NCBI GenBank assembly: GCA_044339595.1
Contig: JBIIVF010000154.1
Coordinates: forward strand, 1-5,466
Length of the DNA stretch: 5,466 nt
Source: CAZTGZ01 sp044339595
GTDB taxonomy: Bacteria > Bacteroidota > Bacteroidia > NS11-12g > UBA9320
Direction: 5' to 3'
The translations under genes were made by a program, and so were the position numbers. Each line of letters opens with the position of its first letter. The stretch's first letter is position 1. Shown here one piece after another: positions 1 through 5,466 of this stretch. The notes below the pieces were generated by a model, which was not told the DNA's origin, made no database searches, and saw only the letters and a program-made list of their open reading frames with translations.

Positions 1-67
1 CTAGCATTCCGCAACGTAGCTACTTTGTTTACATTTACACTCAGTTTAGTTCCAGAATCTAACGTCA

Positions 68-811
68 TCACATTTCAAGCCTGTATAAGCCTCTTAAGGC
101 ATTACAGCCCAATAAAAGATCCGCATTCTCTAGATGGGATTTATTTAGCGGCGTTAAAGTAATATTTTTAAATCGATCGAGTAACCAGGCGCGCATAACG
201 CCATCTACGCCACCCTGATCGACATCGGGCGTGTACCACTGATTGTTTTTAACCACGATGATGTTACCCAATAAGAGTTCAGAAACTTTTAATGCATGAT
301 TAAACAAAACCACATCATCAACCCCCTTTCCCTTGGCAAAAACACCGGCCATCACATAAAATTGTGAAGAAATGCCTTTAAGCGCAGAAAAACGATCTGA
401 ATTCTTTTTATGCAGTTCATAATAAACTGCCTTTGCTTTGGGCAAATCTACACAGATGCGGTTCAGGTCTTCTGTAGTTTTGGCCTTCATCAATCTTTCG
501 ATACCACTTGCAAATGCGGGCAATTCATATCCAACAGACCAAATATGATGTGTCATTTCATTGGTCTCGGGGATATAGTATCCCCCTCCATTGCGATAAA
601 AGGTAACACGTGCTCTATGAATTCCTTCACCACAGGAAGACAAAATTTCTGACTTTAACACTTCTTCGGTTAATTTATCAGGCCAATTCATTTCAAGACT
701 TAATGCAGTTTTGCGAGCCCTTTTCCAATGCCAGTCGAACAAAGGTATTTCACCCTTGTTCACGTAAATAGTTTCAAAGAAACCGTCTCCATATAAAAAT
801 GCTCTGTTCAT
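68..811 (-). CDS. PLP-dependent aminotransferase class IV (PabC/IlvE-like fold)
   Basis: Predicted cytoplasmic PLP enzyme of fold type IV, the family of aminodeoxychorismate lyase (PabC), branched-chain aminotransferase and D-amino-acid aminotransferase. Counting from the ATG at 811 (247 residues), the N-terminal motif NRAFLYGDGFFETI is at 2-15, the PLP-binding lysine is most likely K145 in ALKGISS, the E....N pair that contacts the cofactor ring is E178/N183, TP is at 194-195, the phosphate-cup motif GVDGVMR at 201-207, and the closing strand LLLGCNALRG at 232-241. I chose the ATG at 811 because it follows the transporter stop by 2 bases; the longer form from 853 would add 14 residues (MFAHRKHSRNVFLI) antagonistic to the family pattern and overlapping the transporter. 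Even so, the protein lacks the roughly 15-20 residues (first strand with an NG turn) that usually precede NRAF. Co-transcribed with the upstream transporter. Fold assignment is secure; substrate cannot be told, and lyase or transaminase activity are both possible. Confidence 0.88.
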   Translation of the reverse strand: MNRAFLYGDGFFETIYVNKGEIPLFDWHWKRARKTALSLEMNWPDKLTEEVLKSEILSSCGEGIHRARVTFYRNGGGYYIPETNEMTHHIWSVGYELPAFASGIERLMKAKTTEDLNRICVDLPKAKAVYYELHKKNSDRFSALKGISSQFYVMAGVFAKGKGVDDVVLFNHALKVSELLLGNIIVVKNNQWYTPDVDQGGVDGVMRAWLLDRFKNITLTPLNKSHLENADLLLGCNALRGLYRLEM

Positions 812-813
812 GA

Positions 814-2163
814 TTAGAAAAACATTCCGGCTATGCTTGCGGTGAGCAAACATGCCAAGGTCCCAGCAATTAACGCTTTAATTCCAAGTTTCGAAAGTAC
901 TCCTTTTTGATTGGGTGCCAAAGAACTTATTCCTCCAATTTGAATTCCGATGGAAGCAAAATTTGAAAATCCACACAATGCATACGTTACAATCACAATA
1001 GAATGTGGATTGGTGAGTACCCCACTGTTTTTCAAGTTGGCCATACTGGTGTAAGCAAAAAATTCATTGAGGATGGTCTTTTCTCCAAGCAACTGCCCAA
1101 CAATCAGCATATCTTCTTTGGGAACACCAATCACCCAGCTAATCGGCGAAAAGATATAACCGAGTATTACCTGTAAATTCAATTGGGTATATCTTCCTCC
1201 GGTATTTTCTTTCACCCAATTATTGAGCCCTGTTGGACCGCCAATCAAATCTGACATAATATAATTAAACATGGCCATAAAGGCAGTGAATACCAATAAC
1301 ATCGCGCCTACATTCACGGCGAGTTTAAGTCCATCGGTGGTACCATTGGCCACGGCTTCTAATACATTGCTTCCCAGTTTTTCTCGGGAGAATTCCATGT
1401 TTTCATTGATTTCTTCCGTCTCCGGCAATAAGATTTTTGCCATGACCACTGCAGCCGGCGCGCTCATGATGGAGGCAGTTAATAAGTGCGTGGCAAATAA
1501 TTGCTGCTGTACCGGATCACTGCCCCCCAGAAAACCGATAAAGGCAGCTAATACGCCTCCCGCTATGGTAGCCATCCCACCGGTCATTAAACACAAAATT
1601 TCACTCTTGGTCATTCCGGCGATATAGGGCTTGATAACCAATGGCGCCTCGGTTTGACCGATAAAAATGTTTGCAGCCGCAGCTAAACTCTCCGCACCCG
1701 ACAAACGCATGGTTCGTTTCATCACCCATGCTATCACAAAAACAATGCGTTGTAAAATGTGGAGGTAATATAAAAGCGATGTTAATGCAGAGAAAAAGAT
1801 GACGGTAGGTAAAACCTTGAATGCAAAGATGTATCCCACATTAAATACTTGTCCCGATATACCGTTGCTCACTTGCGTCACATCCGGCCATGACCCTAAA
1901 ACAAAGGACGCGCCGGCATCTGAGAACCGCAGCACGGCGATGAAAAAGGATGCCATCCATTCGAATATCTGCCGAATAAACGGAACTTTAAAGACCAAAA
2001 CTGCAAATACAATCTGTATGAGTATACCGGTGACAACCAAACGCCAGGGAATCCGCTTGCGATTTCCGCTCATGAGGGCTGCCAAAATAACAAGTACCAC
2101 AATGCCAAAAAGGCCATGCAGAATATTGGTCAATGAAAAAGACATAAAATTTTTTGGATCCAT
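814..2163 (-). CDS. nupC: Concentrative nucleoside transporter, NupC/CNT family
   Basis: Inner-membrane, cation-coupled nucleoside importer of 449 residues, a normal to slightly long size for bacterial CNT proteins. The N-terminal helices (about 12-90) are followed by the gate domain (about 100-200) and the C-terminal transport domain (about 203-449). Residues known from the Vibrio cholerae CNT structure to bind nucleoside are present: GQTE at 169-172, E367 in LNEFFAY, and F399/N401/S404 in GFSNFASI. N165, four residues before GQTE, corresponds to the Asn of the sodium site, so sodium coupling is likely. The signature TGGMATIAGG lies at 194-203. The ATG at 2163 is used; an alternative Met at residue 7 (2145) cannot be excluded, and neither has a good Shine-Dalgarno. 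The gene is first in a pair with the class IV aminotransferase, which starts 2 bases after its TAA. The symbol is given at family level; nucleoside specificity is not readable. Confidence 0.93.
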   Translation of the reverse strand: MDPKNFMSFSLTNILHGLFGIVVLVILAALMSGNRKRIPWRLVVTGILIQIVFAVLVFKVPFIRQIFEWMASFFIAVLRFSDAGASFVLGSWPDVTQVSNGISGQVFNVGYIFAFKVLPTVIFFSALTSLLYYLHILQRIVFVIAWVMKRTMRLSGAESLAAAANIFIGQTEAPLVIKPYIAGMTKSEILCLMTGGMATIAGGVLAAFIGFLGGSDPVQQQLFATHLLTASIMSAPAAVVMAKILLPETEEINENMEFSREKLGSNVLEAVANGTTDGLKLAVNVGAMLLVFTAFMAMFNYIMSDLIGGPTGLNNWVKENTGGRYTQLNLQVILGYIFSPISWVIGVPKEDMLIVGQLLGEKTILNEFFAYTSMANLKNSGVLTNPHSIVIVTYALCGFSNFASIGIQIGGISSLAPNQKGVLSKLGIKALIAGTLACLLTASIAGMFF

Positions 2164-2190
2164 GAGGATTGGTTAACCGCCTTCAAATGA

Positions 2191-2231
2191 AAACAAAAAA
2201 TCACAATTTCTGCCGACCCTCGTCAGAAATT
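2191..2231 (-). terminator. Intrinsic terminator downstream of the T9SS-tail ORF
   Basis: Arms AATTTCTG and CAGAAATT (plus-strand 2205-2212 and 2224-2231) pair perfectly over 8 bp. Inside them a further 3 bp (CGA/TCG at 2214-2216 and 2220-2222) close a three-base loop after one mismatch. Read on the minus strand, the hairpin is followed after about 4 bases by TTTTTTGTTT (plus-strand A-run 2191-2200). No T-run follows in the plus direction, so it works only for minus-strand transcripts. It sits 17 bases after the stop of the T9SS-tail ORF and 28 bases before the transporter start, so it should insulate the transporter from upstream transcription. The stem is AT-rich and strength is uncertain. 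Confidence 0.6.
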
Positions 2232-2247
2232 CATGAAAAAAGATGCG

Positions 2248-2706
2248 CTATTTGATCACAGAAATCGGTAAAGTCACTTTTTGTCCGCCTTTAAATTCAA
2301 TGCTGATAAAATACAAACCCGCAGGAACGTCTATTAATTCCAATTTATATACATCGTCCGTTTGAAGGGGATGGTGACTTTGCCAACAACTTCTTCCCAA
2401 ATAATCCAATACGTCTAAATGATCAATGGACCTTCCCTTGGTTTGAATGTTCAAGGTGCCGCGGGTTGGGTTTGGATAAACTTTAAATTCATCGGATTCC
2501 AAAGCTTGAATCGATAACATATCGCGAATTTCGATGGTGTCAGTAGCGGTTCCACAAGGCGTGCTTAACTGAACCCAATAGCGACCAAAATTATTCACCG
2601 TAATGATTTGAGTCGTATCGGGCGGTACTCCAGATATGTTGCGCATTTTACCAAAATGTTGCATAAACCGACAAATTAATTTCCTTTGCCCAATGATTCT
2701 GATCAT
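2248..2706 (-). CDS. T9SS C-terminal sorting-domain protein, probable 5'-truncated remnant
   Basis: The ORF encodes 152 residues, of which about 27-152 look like the tail of a much larger secreted Bacteroidota protein. Residues 30-60 (DTTQIITVNNFGRYWVQ, then CGTATDTIEI) match the repeat-type module commonly found just before the sorting domain. Residues 72-152 are a type A T9SS C-terminal domain: VYPNP at 76-80, LDYLGR at 100-105, VPAGLYFISI at 127-136, ISVIK end. In an intact protein this domain directs export through the outer membrane after Sec passage. Here there is no signal peptide: the first 26 residues are basic and not family-like, and codons 1-5 are antisense to the lipid kinase start. 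Just upstream, fragments of the expected ATYLWSTG motif occur in the two other minus-strand frames, which suggests frameshifts. I therefore read it as a decaying gene end rather than a working gene. A true short protein starting at an internal Met (2646) is possible but could not be secreted. Confidence 0.7.
   Translation of the reverse strand: MIRIIGQRKLICRFMQHFGKMRNISGVPPDTTQIITVNNFGRYWVQLSTPCGTATDTIEIRDMLSIQALESDEFKVYPNPTRGTLNIQTKGRSIDHLDVLDYLGRSCWQSHHPLQTDDVYKLELIDVPAGLYFISIEFKGGQKVTLPISVIK
2659..2688 (+). promoter_or_regulatory. Candidate Bacteroidota-type promoter for the lipid kinase
   Basis: TTG at 2659-2661, a 19-base spacer, then TTCCTTTG at 2681-2688, which matches the Bacteroidota -7 consensus TAnnTTTG except for one base. 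The octamer ends 4 bases before the ATG at 2693, so a transcript starting at the usual distance would be leaderless or nearly so. No Shine-Dalgarno is present, which fits. Pattern match only. Confidence 0.3.
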
Positions 2707-3577
2707 TTGTAATCCGGCATCGGGAGGGAAACGGGCCGGACTTGTACTGAATAAATTTAAACTGTGGGCTGTAAAAGTGCAGTTAGATCATACTGTTTAT
2801 TTGACCCGGTGTCCGCAGGATTATGCCGGGATGCGGGAAGCCTATGAAAAAACAAATCCAACCATGGTGGTCAGTTGCGGTGGGGATGGCACGGCCAACG
2901 ATGTGATCAACGGTCTAAATGCTTATTTAAAGAACACTCCCTTTTTGATTTTACCGGCCGGAAGTGGCAATGATTTTAGTCGGCAGGTATATGGAAAATT
3001 GCCACCGGAAAAGCTCTTTCATCTCACCCAAAGCCAACACTTCAGACATACCGATTTGGGATTGTGCAACGACCATTGGTTTTTAAATGGCATCGGAATT
3101 GGCTTTGATGGCAGTGTGGCCCGCGAAACCCACACCAACGCTAATCGACTGCTTCCCAGCACCTTGAAATATTATCTGGCCATCCTTAAAAATGTGCTAT
3201 TTTATAAAGAATTCAGTTTCAAAAATTCGTCTGAAGGTTCCTCCCGAAAAGCATTCATGGTAGCCGTGGCCAATGGAAATTGTTACGGTGGCGGATTTAT
3301 GATTGCCCCTCGAGCTGTGCCCGATGATGGATTGCTGGATGTGGTTGAAATTGGAGAAATCCCACCCCTGAAACGACTTTTTTATATTCCGGTGGTGCAA
3401 AACGGGAAACACCTCCATCTGGAATTTGTGAAACACCATCAAACCACGGCTGTCTGTATTATTTCAACCAATGGAAAAGCCATCCCTGCACATGCCGATG
3501 GTGAAATCTTTGAATCGGAAAAATTCGATATTACTTTGGTTAAAGATGCGTTGAAGATTCCGGTGGATTCTTTTTGA
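2693..3577 (+). CDS. Diacylglycerol/lipid kinase, YegS/DagK family
   Basis: Complete 294-residue lipid kinase of the DagK catalytic family, normal length for YegS/DgkB-like enzymes. It should phosphorylate a lipid hydroxyl, most likely diacylglycerol to phosphatidate, at the inner face of the cytoplasmic membrane. Visible motifs in order: NPASGGK at 7-13, the nucleotide-binding GGDGTANDVINGL at 63-75, PAGSGNDFSR at 88-97, GIGFDG at 135-140, NGNCYGGGF at 194-202, the PxxDDGxLD metal/catalytic motif at 208-216 (PDDGLLD), and HADGE at 267-271 in the C-terminal beta-sandwich. I start at 2693 because the family begins with a strand running straight into NPASGGK (MILIICNPASGGK); the longer start at 2636 would add 19 residues that overlap the T9SS remnant. 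Transcribed alone, diverging from that remnant and converging on lgt. Substrate is inferred from the family; sphingosine- or other lipid-kinase activity is possible. Confidence 0.92.
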   Translation: MILIICNPASGGKRAGLVLNKFKLWAVKVQLDHTVYLTRCPQDYAGMREAYEKTNPTMVVSCGGDGTANDVINGLNAYLKNTPFLILPAGSGNDFSRQVYGKLPPEKLFHLTQSQHFRHTDLGLCNDHWFLNGIGIGFDGSVARETHTNANRLLPSTLKYYLAILKNVLFYKEFSFKNSSEGSSRKAFMVAVANGNCYGGGFMIAPRAVPDDGLLDVVEIGEIPPLKRLFYIPVVQNGKHLHLEFVKHHQTTAVCIISTNGKAIPAHADGEIFESEKFDITLVKDALKIPVDSF

Positions 3578-3591
3578 TGTCTCCTAACATC

Positions 3592-4401
3592 TCATCTTTC
3601 CATCGCTTCAGATTTGCTCAATTTCCTCCAAAGAACCAAAGAAATGATGATCAAACCGGCGGCAATGGCCTGACTGTGGCTCAAAAATCCATTTAAAATA
3701 AAACCGCGTGTTTCATCCCCCCTGAATTCCTCGACCAGGGTTCTGCCCACCCCATACATCATGATGTACATCAAAAACAATTGACCATGGAATTTCTGTC
3801 TTTTAATCATGATGAACAGCACAGCCAAAATGATGAGATTGACCCCAACATCAAACAATTGAGTTGGATACAGCGGAACATTCAGTGGGTCTGCAGCACT
3901 CTTGGCATGGGTATAGGTAACCCCCAAGGCATTGTGACATACCTTTCCATGGCAACATCCGGCCATGAAACAACCCAAACGACCGATGCCATGTAATATA
4001 GGACCACCAAAGGCCAAAACATCAAAAAAGGGCCACACGGGCACTTTCATTTTTCGCAATTGCCAATACAAGGTGGGAACCACAAATATCAACGATCCAT
4101 AGAACACGAATCCACCACCCAATGATTTGAGAATGAGCGAAGGATCTCCGAAATATTTAACCGGATTTTCAAGATAAAAGAAAATTTTGCCGCCGATAAA
4201 AGCAGCAGCAATGCTCCATAAATATAGATTTGATAAGCTATCTGCATTCAAACCATATTTTTTTAAACGGGGCAACATAAAGAAGAAAGAAGCCAGAATT
4301 CCGACGGCGATAAAAAATCCATAGCTATAGATGGCCACATGCGCCGGGAATATGCCGCGAAGCCAATTGGGGGTATCGAATTCAAATAAGATGGGATGCA
4401 T
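3592..4401 (-). CDS. lgt: Prolipoprotein diacylglyceryl transferase
   Basis: Lgt transfers the diacylglyceryl group of phosphatidylglycerol to the lipobox cysteine of prolipoproteins, the first step of lipoprotein maturation in the inner membrane. The 269-residue polytopic protein has about seven hydrophobic segments. The Lgt signature is at 137-152 (HGIGRLGCFMAGCCHG, key R141), with GGGFVFYG at 95-102, YPTQLFD at 178-184 and the terminal YGVGRTLVEEFRGD at 216-229. Y27, R141, Y216, R220 and E224 line up with residues important in the Escherichia coli enzyme (Y26, R143, Y235, R239, E243). The E. coli catalytic-site H103 is replaced by Y101, and the NFINGE stretch by CFMAGCC, as in many non-proteobacterial Lgt proteins. 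It is the last gene of a minus-strand series, 38 bases after the two-helix membrane protein, and its stop lies 14 bases from the stop of the convergent lipid kinase. No Shine-Dalgarno precedes the ATG. Confidence 0.95.
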   Translation of the reverse strand: MHPILFEFDTPNWLRGIFPAHVAIYSYGFFIAVGILASFFFMLPRLKKYGLNADSLSNLYLWSIAAAFIGGKIFFYLENPVKYFGDPSLILKSLGGGFVFYGSLIFVVPTLYWQLRKMKVPVWPFFDVLAFGGPILHGIGRLGCFMAGCCHGKVCHNALGVTYTHAKSAADPLNVPLYPTQLFDVGVNLIILAVLFIMIKRQKFHGQLFLMYIMMYGVGRTLVEEFRGDETRGFILNGFLSHSQAIAAGLIIISLVLWRKLSKSEAMER

Positions 4402-4439
4402 GCAACGAAAGTAAGAAAAGAATTTTTCTCAGCAGCCGA

Positions 4440-4976
4440 TCATTGTTTCCGGGATGTTTCCTCTACGTTTTCATCCAATTCTTTCAAGGCATTGAAAACG
4501 TAATTTTTGAGCAGTGCCATTTGTTCTTTGCCGCGTTCACGTCCGATTCTACCGGCTATCCAAACCACGATGGCCAACAATAGCACTGGTATTAACCCAT
4601 ACAATGCCAAAGGCTCTTTCTCTAAAAATAACTGTGCCAAACCAATGATGGTCAGAAAAAATGAGCCGGATAACATGGTCAATCTCAGCAAAGCAAATAA
4701 GGTCCAGACATTGGGTTTCGGACCGAACATTCCTTTGATCACGGAGCCTTTGATGTGCTGCAAAATGGTGAGTGATACCGTGGGGGACCAAAAATGATCA
4801 TCCGCAGGATTTACAAAAATGCTGATGTATTCGTCCACAAATTGCCCTTTGAATTTGTATTCGGATTCATCGAAATGTTTGCGCAGCATTTTCAAGGACT
4901 CATCGGCCGAATTATGCACAACGTACTTGAATCTGGGTCGAAGTCGAATGGCCTCTAAGGTATTATAAACGATCAT
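4440..4976 (-). CDS. Uncharacterised two-helix membrane protein
   Basis: A 178-residue protein I can assign to no functional family. An N-terminal soluble region (about 1-90) carries alternating charged and aromatic strands and a conspicuous block HFWSPTVSLTI at 61-71 followed by GSVIKGMFGPKPNVWTLF at 77-94. Two hydrophobic helices follow (about 93-117 and 123-142), separated by a short EKEP loop. A charged C-terminal tail (143-178) begins with RIGRERGKEQ. The HFWSP...GxFGPxPxVW pattern resembles, from memory, conserved hypothetical proteins of Bacteroidota; this is recognition of a pattern, not of a function. The topology suggests both soluble parts face the same side, probably the cytoplasm, given the positive charges after helix 2. 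It sits 63 bases after a glycosyltransferase and 38 bases before lgt on the same strand, so an envelope-related role is a guess from position only. The ATG at 4976 is the first in frame and is preceded by a promoter-like element. Confidence 0.8.
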   Translation of the reverse strand: MIVYNTLEAIRLRPRFKYVVHNSADESLKMLRKHFDESEYKFKGQFVDEYISIFVNPADDHFWSPTVSLTILQHIKGSVIKGMFGPKPNVWTLFALLRLTMLSGSFFLTIIGLAQLFLEKEPLALYGLIPVLLLAIVVWIAGRIGRERGKEQMALLKNYVFNALKELDENVEETSRKQ

Positions 4977-4980
4977 CTTA

Positions 4981-5011
4981 CAAATATTGTAGCCTTGGCT
5001 ATGAAAATCAA
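4981..5011 (-). promoter_or_regulatory. Candidate promoter for the two-helix membrane protein
   Basis: On the minus strand, TTG (plus 5009-5011), a 20-base spacer, then AATATTTG (plus 4981-4988), one mismatch from the Bacteroidota -7 consensus TAnnTTTG. It ends 4 bases before the ATG at 4976. The same offset occurs before the lipid kinase. If real, the membrane protein and lgt could be transcribed apart from the glycosyltransferase. Pattern match only. Confidence 0.3.
4990..5001. repeat. Inverted repeat TAGCC-N2-GGCTA inside the promoter spacer
   Basis: Arms TAGCC (4990-4994) and GGCTA (4997-5001) are perfect, separated by two bases. The two-base gap is too short for a good RNA hairpin but suits a dimeric protein site. 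It lies wholly within the spacer between the candidate -33 and -7 elements, a classic repressor position. Short dyads of this size also arise by chance. Confidence 0.3.
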
Positions 5012-5027
5012 TATGACTTTGGTCATA
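5012..5027. repeat. Inverted repeat TATGAC-N4-GTCATA
   Basis: Perfect 6-bp arms at 5012-5017 and 5022-5027 around a four-base centre. The dyad begins 12 bases after the glycosyltransferase stop and directly abuts the candidate -33 TTG of the next gene. It could be an operator or activator site, or a weak hairpin closing the glycosyltransferase transcript; the minus-strand downstream sequence TTGATTTTC is only mildly T-rich, so a terminator is not favoured. Confidence 0.35.
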
Positions 5028-5039
5028 CGATAGTGGGTT

Positions 5040-5466
5040 TCAAATCAAATCCTGTTGGCTGTAAACCCTCCTTTTCCATTTGGTTTGGATGGGCAGAAAA
5101 TAAAAAATACCGGTGATGAGCGTATTGAATACCGAATATCCTTCGTAAAGACATAATGATAAAAAGGAGAAGCGCGGAATTCCACCCAATGCACAAAGCT
5201 TTCTTATGTATCGCATCTGAATGGTCGATTTCATCCCCCAAACAACCAAGGCACTTATTGGATGATACCAGGCTAAGATGAGTATTGCCGGCAGGAATAA
5301 TCCGTATAAAACAATCATTCCTTTCCAATTCAGCGGCAGGTCACGCGCCCCAATGAGCCATCTCTTCCGCTGATGTAACATTTCTGAAATGGAACCAATA
5401 GCGGTTGCCCTGCCCAGGGTTTCCGGATTGAGTATATTTCTCCATTGCCAGCCATTTGCAGTTACT
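5040..5466 (-). CDS. Membrane glycosyltransferase family 2, C-terminal part (5' end outside window)
   Basis: The reading frame is open from the window's right edge to the TGA at 5040, giving the last 141 or so residues; the first internal Met (5381) is not the true start. Reading inward, the frame begins about VTANGWQWRNILNPETL, then 28 residues in comes EMLHQRKRWLIG, the QxxRW motif that closes the acceptor/product site in many membrane-bound GT2 enzymes. After it come two closely spaced hydrophobic stretches (MIVLYGLFLPAILILAW and ISALVVW), a loop, and a last helix around YSVFNTLITGIFYFLP ending in TKWKRRVY, the WK.R.Y terminus common in Bacteroidota GT2 proteins. It should act at the cytoplasmic membrane using a nucleotide sugar; the nucleotide-binding DxD part lies outside the window, so the sugar and product cannot be told. 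It is the most upstream gene visible in the minus-strand series leading to lgt. Confidence 0.8.
   Translation of the reverse strand, partial: VTANGWQWRNILNPETLGRATAIGSISEMLHQRKRWLIGARDLPLNWKGMIVLYGLFLPAILILAWYHPISALVVWGMKSTIQMRYIRKLCALGGIPRFSFLSLCLYEGYSVFNTLITGIFYFLPIQTKWKRRVYSQQDLI

Noticed and set aside
1..162. Plus-strand frame open from the window edge to a TAA at 160-162, as if the end of a convergent gene
   Set aside because: More than half is antisense to the conserved C-terminus of the aminotransferase and the translation resembles nothing I know. The first 67 bases hold no other gene or convincing hairpin.
1271..1627. Plus-strand ORF of 118 codons inside the transporter gene
   Set aside because: Fully antisense to the conserved CNT gate region; its composition follows from the opposite strand.
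2184..2191. TTCATTTG (minus strand) 20 bases before the transporter ATG as a -7 promoter element
   Set aside because: No TTG lies at a suitable distance upstream; one octamer with a mismatch is not enough.
2651..2662. Near-repeat of GCAACAT..TGG at about 2632-2642 and 2651-2662 (minus strand) as a tandem duplication
   Set aside because: Only about 11 bases with mismatches; within chance expectation.
2636..2692. Nineteen-residue N-terminal extension of the lipid kinase
   Set aside because: The family starts just before NPASGGK, and the extension overlaps decayed T9SS gene sequence and a likely promoter.
3576..3591. GATGT-N6-ACATC hairpin between the convergent stops of the lipid kinase and lgt, as a bidirectional terminator
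   Set aside because: Only 5 bp of stem, with no T-run on the correct side in either direction; too weak to list as a terminator.
5023..5328. 101-residue minus-strand ORF overlapping the glycosyltransferase
   Set aside because: It is out of frame with the QRKRW-containing frame, which is open to the window edge and shows coherent helices; this one is a shadow.

Overview
The window reads as chromosomal DNA from a member of the Bacteroidota. The clearest lineage marker is a type IX secretion system (T9SS) C-terminal sorting domain (YPNP motif, GLYFISI strand, basic end) encoded at 2248-2706. Start codons lack Shine-Dalgarno sequences, and several candidate promoters resemble the Bacteroidota form (TTG, about 19-20 bp, TAnnTTTG). 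No species can be named from this. I see no tRNA, rRNA, CRISPR array, transposase or long repeat, and no stretch above 300 bases without a gene.

Left block (68-2163, minus strand): a concentrative nucleoside transporter of the NupC/CNT family, followed after 2 bases by a PLP-dependent class IV aminotransferase. The two are almost certainly co-transcribed. The aminotransferase has an unusually short N-terminus. Upstream of the transporter, a hairpin plus T-tract (2191-2231) looks like an intrinsic terminator for the gene to its right.

Middle (2248-3577): a 152-codon minus-strand ORF holds only the C-terminal tail of a T9SS-secreted protein. It has no signal peptide and shows signs of frameshift decay at its 5' side. 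Diverging from it on the plus strand is a complete YegS/DagK-type lipid kinase whose real start is best placed at 2693.

Right block (3592-5466, minus strand): in transcription order, the C-terminal part of a membrane-bound family 2 glycosyltransferase (its 5' part lies outside the window), a 178-residue two-helix membrane protein of unknown function, and lgt, the prolipoprotein diacylglyceryl transferase. Spacers of 63 and 38 bases fit an operon or nested transcription units. The 63-base spacer contains two short dyads placed around a candidate promoter. lgt and the lipid kinase converge with 14 bases between their stop codons.

Overall this is mostly ordinary envelope-lipid and metabolic housekeeping content. 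I found no convincing new multi-gene system. The most informative oddities are the decayed T9SS gene tail, the recurring -7-like element exactly 4 bases before three start codons, the N-terminally short aminotransferase, and the uncharacterised membrane protein next to lgt.
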